This document shows, piece after piece, positions 31,741-34,884 of a DNA stretch of 34,884 bases (positions within the stretch are counted from its first letter, which is position 1; each line of letters begins with the position of its first letter). The DNA lies in the NCBI GenBank assembly GCA_934438175.1, contig CAKSBH010000010.1, positions 1-34,884 of the forward strand, written 5' to 3'. Source of the stretch: an uncultured Eubacteriales bacterium (lineage in GTDB: Bacteria; Bacillota; Clostridia; Oscillospirales; UBA644). The notes under the pieces were generated by a model. It worked only from the letters and a program-made list of their open reading frames with translations. It did no database searches and had not been told where the DNA came from. The position numbers and the translations under genes are program-made.

Positions 31741-32428
31741 TGGCTTTCATCCTCTTTTCCACAAGTTTGATCAAAAAGACCATCAGATACACCACGGCCA
31801 GATAAAAGCATCCGACAACAATACCGCTTGCCAGATAGTTCGGAATGGTGCGGAAGATGGTGCCGGAAGCGGCGTTCAGGTCAAATGTCAGGGTTCCGAC
31901 CGTCGCGCCGACCATGCCGAGGATGGATGTTTCCTTCAACAAAGCAATCAGTTCGTTGCCGATGGCGGGAATGATATTCTTGACCGCCTGAGGAAGGATT
32001 ACTTTTATCATTGTCCGGGTCCAGGAAAGACCGAGAGCCCGTCCTGCCTCCATTTGTCCGCCATCCACGGAGGAAATACCCGCCCGGATGTTCTCGGAGA
32101 CATATGCCCCCGAATTGATGCCGAACGTGAAAATGGCAGCATACGGTTTGAAGCCGGGAATTGCCAAAACGGCAAAGACCATGATAAACAACTGAAGTGC
32201 TACCGGCGTTCCCCGGATAACCGTAGTATACAGATTGCAGATCACACCCGGAATCTTCATCCACCGGCTCTGCGTGGCGGAAATTTTGACGAGCGCCACC
32301 GCAAAGCCCAGCACAAGCCCGATTCCGGCAGCGACAAACGTAACAATCAGCGTGTGCAGAAAGCCCTGCCACACATAACCCATCAGCTCCGCCGAAGAAA
32401 GGATGGCAACAATGTCATCGAACAGCAT
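31727..32428 (-). CDS. polar amino-acid ABC transporter permease
   Basis: 233 residues, HisM/GlnP type. Five membrane helices (about 15-45, 50-72, 85-105, 140-160 and 195-220) and the EAA-loop segment (GRALGLSWTRTMIKVILPQAVKNIIPAI) that docks onto the ATPase. A single permease gene suggests it works as a homodimer. The start is ATG 32428, with a probable AGAGG before it; it lies 75 bases after the binding-protein gene, across a hairpin, and overlaps the ATPase gene by 14 bases. Confidence 0.93.
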   Translation of the reverse strand: MLFDDIVAILSSAELMGYVWQGFLHTLIVTFVAAGIGLVLGFAVALVKISATQSRWMKIPGVICNLYTTVIRGTPVALQLFIMVFAVLAIPGFKPYAAIFTFGINSGAYVSENIRAGISSVDGGQMEAGRALGLSWTRTMIKVILPQAVKNIIPAIGNELIALLKETSILGMVGATVGTLTFDLNAASGTIFRTIPNYLASGIVVGCFYLAVVYLMVFLIKLVEKRMKASDQR

Positions 32429-32455
32429 ATGTATTTAACCTCTTTCTGAAACCGC

Positions 32456-32486
32456 AAACGAGGGAGAAGTCCGCTTCCCCCCGTTT
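32456..32486 (-). other. intergenic hairpin between the binding protein and permease genes
   Basis: AAACGGGGGGAAG-CGGAC-TTCTCCCTCGTTT makes a stem with one bulge and no T-run. Such hairpins after binding-protein genes often stabilise the upstream mRNA or reduce read-through, so more binding protein than permease is made. Confidence 0.5.
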
Positions 32487-32503
32487 GAATCTGTCTTCTT
32501 TCC

Positions 32504-33325
32504 TCAGTTCAGACCCAGATGATTGTTGACCAGCTTCTGAATCCCTTCCTTGCCCAGCTCGTCCAGAACCTCGTTGATGGCGTTGAGCAGCTCGGTCTGC
32601 CCCTTGGTCACGCAGATTGCATAGGTATCCACAGCCGCTTCGTCCGCCGCAGAATCGCCGCCCTCATAATAAAGAGGCGCGCAGGTGAGGTTGCTGTTTT
32701 TCTCAATCAGTTTTTTTGCCGGCAATTCATCAATAATCAGAACGTCCGCATTCAGTCCCACGTCTGCCACGGCGCTTGCCAGATCCGAAAAACCGGATTT
32801 CTTGGTGCCGGTATCTTTCAGAGAGCCGTCCAGTTCATCTGACAGGAACAGGTCTGCCGTTGTACCGTCCTGCACGGCAACCGTTGCGCCTGCAAGTGCG
32901 CTCCAGTACACACCCGTAACGTTATCGGTCGTAAGAATCTCATAAGATTCCGCATCGGCCTTCGGGTAAATGACATACAGAGCCGCCGTATAATACTCTT
33001 TGGAAAAATCCACGTCTTTCTGACGTTCCGGTGTGATGGAAATTCCGGCAGCGCCGACGTTGGTCAGTTTGCCGTCATGAACGGCGCTCACAATGGTTTT
33101 GAACTCCACGTTTTCAAATACAACTTCCTTGTTCAGTTTCTTACCCACAAGGTTCATGATGTCCACGTCCACACCGACGATCTTACCGTTTGAAACGTAT
33201 TCGAACGGTGCAAAGCCCGCTTCCGTATACACAACCAGTTTTTCCGTGCTCTTGCAGGAAGACAGCATCACGGCGCTGGCGATCATCAGCAACAGCGCAA
33301 GCATCAAAGCTACAATTTTTTTCAT
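32504..33325 (-). CDS. amino-acid ABC transporter substrate-binding lipoprotein
   Basis: 273 residues. Signal peptide with lipobox ending VMLSSC (Cys24), followed by the family 3 solute-binding fold: LVVYTEAGFAPFEYVSNGKI, VGVDVDIMNLVGKKL, GAAGISITPERQKDVDFS and VLIIDELPAKKL. This is the outer-facing catcher of the transporter. The polar amino acid it binds cannot be read from sequence. Note that the segment from about 120 is more variable than usual (ESYEILTTDNVTGVYW). Start ATG 33325 with GGAGG ten bases before it; promoter at 33445-33473. Confidence 0.93.
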   Translation of the reverse strand: MKKIVALMLALLLMIASAVMLSSCKSTEKLVVYTEAGFAPFEYVSNGKIVGVDVDIMNLVGKKLNKEVVFENVEFKTIVSAVHDGKLTNVGAAGISITPERQKDVDFSKEYYTAALYVIYPKADAESYEILTTDNVTGVYWSALAGATVAVQDGTTADLFLSDELDGSLKDTGTKKSGFSDLASAVADVGLNADVLIIDELPAKKLIEKNSNLTCAPLYYEGGDSAADEAAVDTYAICVTKGQTELLNAINEVLDELGKEGIQKLVNNHLGLN

Positions 33326-33438
33326 TTTTTTGTTTCCTCCGTTTTTTTATTCTGAAAATTTTTTTCATGAAGTCAACAGACCCCGACCGAGAACACGGCA
33401 GTTTCTCCGACAGGTTTGACTCCGGTTGTTTGTGTGAT
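33326..33438 (-). promoter_or_regulatory. structured leader of the amino-acid ABC operon
   Basis: The 113-base leader between the likely transcription start (about 33438) and the start codon can fold. A long-range stem GGAGTCAA (33416-33423) with TTGACTTC (33369-33376) encloses an inner stem GAGAA (33403-33407) with TTCTC (33389-33393) and a GC-rich arm. It does not match the T-box, lysine or SAM consensus that I know, so it is only a candidate regulatory RNA. The rest, to the start codon, is T-rich with the GGAGG. Confidence 0.4.
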
Positions 33439-33444
33439 GGAAAT

Positions 33445-33473
33445 AGGATACCACCAAATGAATAAAAAGTCAA
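33445..33473 (-). promoter_or_regulatory. sigma-A promoter for the amino-acid ABC operon
   Basis: On the minus strand TTGACT (33468-33473), 17 bases, TATCCT (33445-33450). Confidence 0.75.
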
Positions 33474-33594
33474 GTGTTTTTGCAAAAAAATTCATTTTTG
33501 TGAATTTCGACCATACTTGAGCACAACGAGACGCTTTTTTCAATGAAGAATCACATAATATTGATAAAATCCTACAAAATTCTTTTACGCTCAA

Positions 33595-33631
33595 ACAAAA
33601 AAAACTTGCAGTCATCCCGGGACGACTGCAA
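33595..33631 (-). terminator. intrinsic terminator after the GNAT gene
   Basis: TTGCAGTC-GTCCCGGGAT-GACTGCAA followed on the minus strand by GTTTTTTTT. The 33474-33594 and 33632-33678 stretches hold only AT-rich sequence with no further gene that I can support. Confidence 0.88.
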
Positions 33632-33678
33632 AAAGGAAAAAGAAAAACAATTTTTTATTCAAATATTTTTGAATATAT

Positions 33679-34647
33679 TCAAAATTTGTCCGGCAACTTT
33701 TTATACAACCGCGCGTTCCAGAACGTCATGTCCAGTTCTTCGACATAAAAATGGAAGATTGCGCGCCAGTTTCGGGTCGCCGTACTGAGAACAACGTATT
33801 CCGCCTCCGTTCGGACCGCCTCCGAAGCAAACCGGAACAGATCGGAGCCGATTCCCCGGGAACGGAATTCCGGAACGACGTAAATTTCCTCAATTTCAAA
33901 ATACGGCGTCTTTTCCGGCATAACGGAAGTCATCTTCTCCGACAGCACCCGATGTCCGAACAGATATCCCACGATGCTTCCGCCCTCAGCGGCAAGAAAC
34001 ACCCGGTTGCCGTCCAGATCGGAATCGTCATTGGCGCGGTAACCGCAGCAGCTGTTTTCCGCCTGCCACGCCAGAGAAAACTCTTTCAGAAGCCGACGGA
34101 CATCCGGAGTCAGAGACGTTTCATACACGTCCCGCTTGCCGGCTTCTGCCACATAACGGATATGGGCCATGGACTCGCCGCGGTAAACTTTGACCCCGCG
34201 GTCTTTCGGCAACATTCCGTTCCGCAAAGCAACACGCTGCGACGGGATGTCGATATCCCGGATGATGGAACAGACCTCCGATGCCCGAAGCGTTTCAAAC
34301 GCATAAGTCTTGCAGGCACGCGCCGCCTCCGTCGCATACCCGTGATGCCAAAATTCACGGCGGAACAGATAACCGATCTCCAGAACTTCCCGATCTTGCC
34401 ACGGCTGCATCGTCAGTCCGCACTGACCGATCAGTTCCCCGGTATCCTTCCGGATCACGGCCCACAGCCCGAATCCCCACCGGTCATAATGGGCAAGCTG
34501 GCGGTCCAGCCATTCGTGAACCATGGCATCGTCAAAGCCCCCGCCATAGTTATTCATGGTTTCGTCATCTTTCAGAATTGCGCACAGCGCATCAAAATCA
34601 GCCGGCGTCAGGGGACGCATACGCAGGCGCTCGGTTTCCGGAAACAT
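33679..34647 (-). CDS. two-domain GNAT acetyltransferase
   Basis: 322 residues with two acetyltransferase folds. The first (about 1-160) is of the RimJ/RimL type (TERLRMRPLTPADFDALCAI, then GELIGQCGLTMQP and EIGYLFRREFWHHGYATEAA with the acetyl-CoA loop R-x-x-x-x-H-G-Y-A). The second (about 175-322) is a classic GNAT (GGSIVGYLFGHRV, EIEEIYVVPEFRSRGIGSDLF with the R-S-R-G-I-G loop). The substrates are unknown; such fusions are thought to act on antibiotics, polyamines or protein N-termini. GGAGG before ATG 34647. It sits just after the terminator of the tRNA genes and ends at the hairpin at 33595. Confidence 0.9.
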   Translation of the reverse strand: MFPETERLRMRPLTPADFDALCAILKDDETMNNYGGGFDDAMVHEWLDRQLAHYDRWGFGLWAVIRKDTGELIGQCGLTMQPWQDREVLEIGYLFRREFWHHGYATEAARACKTYAFETLRASEVCSIIRDIDIPSQRVALRNGMLPKDRGVKVYRGESMAHIRYVAEAGKRDVYETSLTPDVRRLLKEFSLAWQAENSCCGYRANDDSDLDGNRVFLAAEGGSIVGYLFGHRVLSEKMTSVMPEKTPYFEIEEIYVVPEFRSRGIGSDLFRFASEAVRTEAEYVVLSTATRNWRAIFHFYVEELDMTFWNARLYKKLPDKF

Positions 34648-34674
34648 TTCTTACCGCCTCCTTCTGCAAAAAAA

Positions 34675-34711
34675 GAAAAGCCGACAGATCCATGAAAGAC
34701 CTGTCGGCTTT
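34675..34711 (-). terminator. intrinsic terminator of the tRNA pair
   Basis: On the minus strand AAAGCCGACAG pairs with CTGTCGGCTTT, followed by TCTTTTTTT, starting at the CCA end of tRNA-Tyr. Confidence 0.85.
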
Positions 34712-34796
34712 GGTGGGCGAGGGTGGATTCGGACCACCGAAGCTGAAAAGCAACAGATTTACAGTCTGCCCCCTTTGGCCACTCGGGAACTCGCCC
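34711..34796 (-). tRNA. tRNA-Tyr (GTA anticodon)
   Basis: Acceptor GGGCGAG/CTCGCCC, anticodon stem CAGA/TCTG with loop CTGTAAA giving GTA, the long variable arm of class II tRNAs (CTTTTCAGCTTCG), T-arm GTGGTCCGAATCCACC, discriminator A and encoded CCA. The length is 86 bases, right for a bacterial tRNA-Tyr. Confidence 0.93.
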
Positions 34797-34808
34797 ATAA
34801 TATAAAAA

Positions 34809-34883
34809 TGGAGCTGGTGAACGGAGTCGAACCATCAACCTGCTGATTACAAATCAGCTGCTCTGCCATTGAGCCACACCAGC
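34809..34883 (-). tRNA. tRNA-Thr (TGT anticodon)
   Basis: Acceptor GCTGGTG/CACCAGC, D-arm GCTCAATGGCAGAGC, anticodon stem GCTGA/TCAGC with loop TTTGTAA giving TGT, T-arm GATGG-TTCGACT-CCGTT, discriminator T and encoded CCA. It lies 12 bases upstream of tRNA-Tyr in the same transcript; further tRNAs may lie right of the window. Confidence 0.93.
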
Positions 34884-34884
34884 A

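Noticed and set aside
1..34884. CRISPR array, prophage or toxin-antitoxin locus
   Set aside because: No regular repeat-spacer series, no phage structural or integrase gene beyond the recombinase stub, and no recognisable toxin-antitoxin pair was found.

Overview
The window looks like a chromosomal segment of a gut-type Firmicute of class Clostridia. The reasons are mid-GC DNA with perfect sigma-A promoters (TTGACA-17-TATAAT), strong Shine-Dalgarno sites, CCA-encoding tRNAs, an FMN riboswitch on an ECF riboflavin transporter, an NlpC-free but lipoprotein-rich exported set, and family content (CFI-box protein, TPM/zinc-ribbon operon, serpin with ECF sigma factor, ComEC-HolA-RNase M5) typical of that class. 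A finer placement cannot be read from sequence alone. It is mostly ordinary core and accessory chromosome, with no phage, CRISPR array or intact mobile element.

Layout. 1-2750: a small scar zone with an IS3-type transposase fragment, an MmcQ/YjbR gene, a transglutaminase-like lipoprotein, the C-terminal stub of a serine recombinase, a tRNA-like scrap and an intact tRNA-Gln. 2804-4560 (minus): prfA (release factor 1) followed by a four-base-overlapping membrane protein. 4651-6472 (plus): promoter, FMN riboswitch, intrinsic terminator, ribU, then a metallophosphoesterase. 6509-10890 (minus): a PepP-like Xaa-Pro aminopeptidase and a 1010-residue modular exported protein. 11010-11528: tmRNA with its own promoter and terminator. 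11622-14552 (plus): ECF-type sigma factor, membrane-anchored partner, serpin lipoprotein. 14848-16657 (plus): two membrane proteins and a TetR-type regulator.

16849-21208 (minus) is a run of five genes in at least two transcription units rich in zinc ribbons, membrane anchors, a TPM domain and a CFI-box domain. Two of its genes carry apparent lesions (a stop at codon 2; a frameshift in an A7 run). 21269-26407 (minus) is a tightly overlapping comEC-holA-rnmV-femX operon. 26549-29449 (minus) holds an oxidoreductase, RNase H with a viroplasmin domain, and a NYN-domain protein whose apparent start codon is ATC. 29574-30677 is a trigger-factor-like lipoprotein. 30820-33325 (minus) is a polar amino-acid ABC transporter (binding protein, permease, ATPase with an unusual insertion) behind a foldable leader. 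33679-34647 is a double GNAT acetyltransferase, and the window ends in a tRNA-Thr/tRNA-Tyr pair.

The best candidates for a second look are the serpin/sigma operon, the zinc-ribbon cluster with its lesions, the non-canonical start of the NYN gene, the ABC ATPase insertion and the modular exported protein. All statements rest on reading the sequence and family knowledge; no database search was run.
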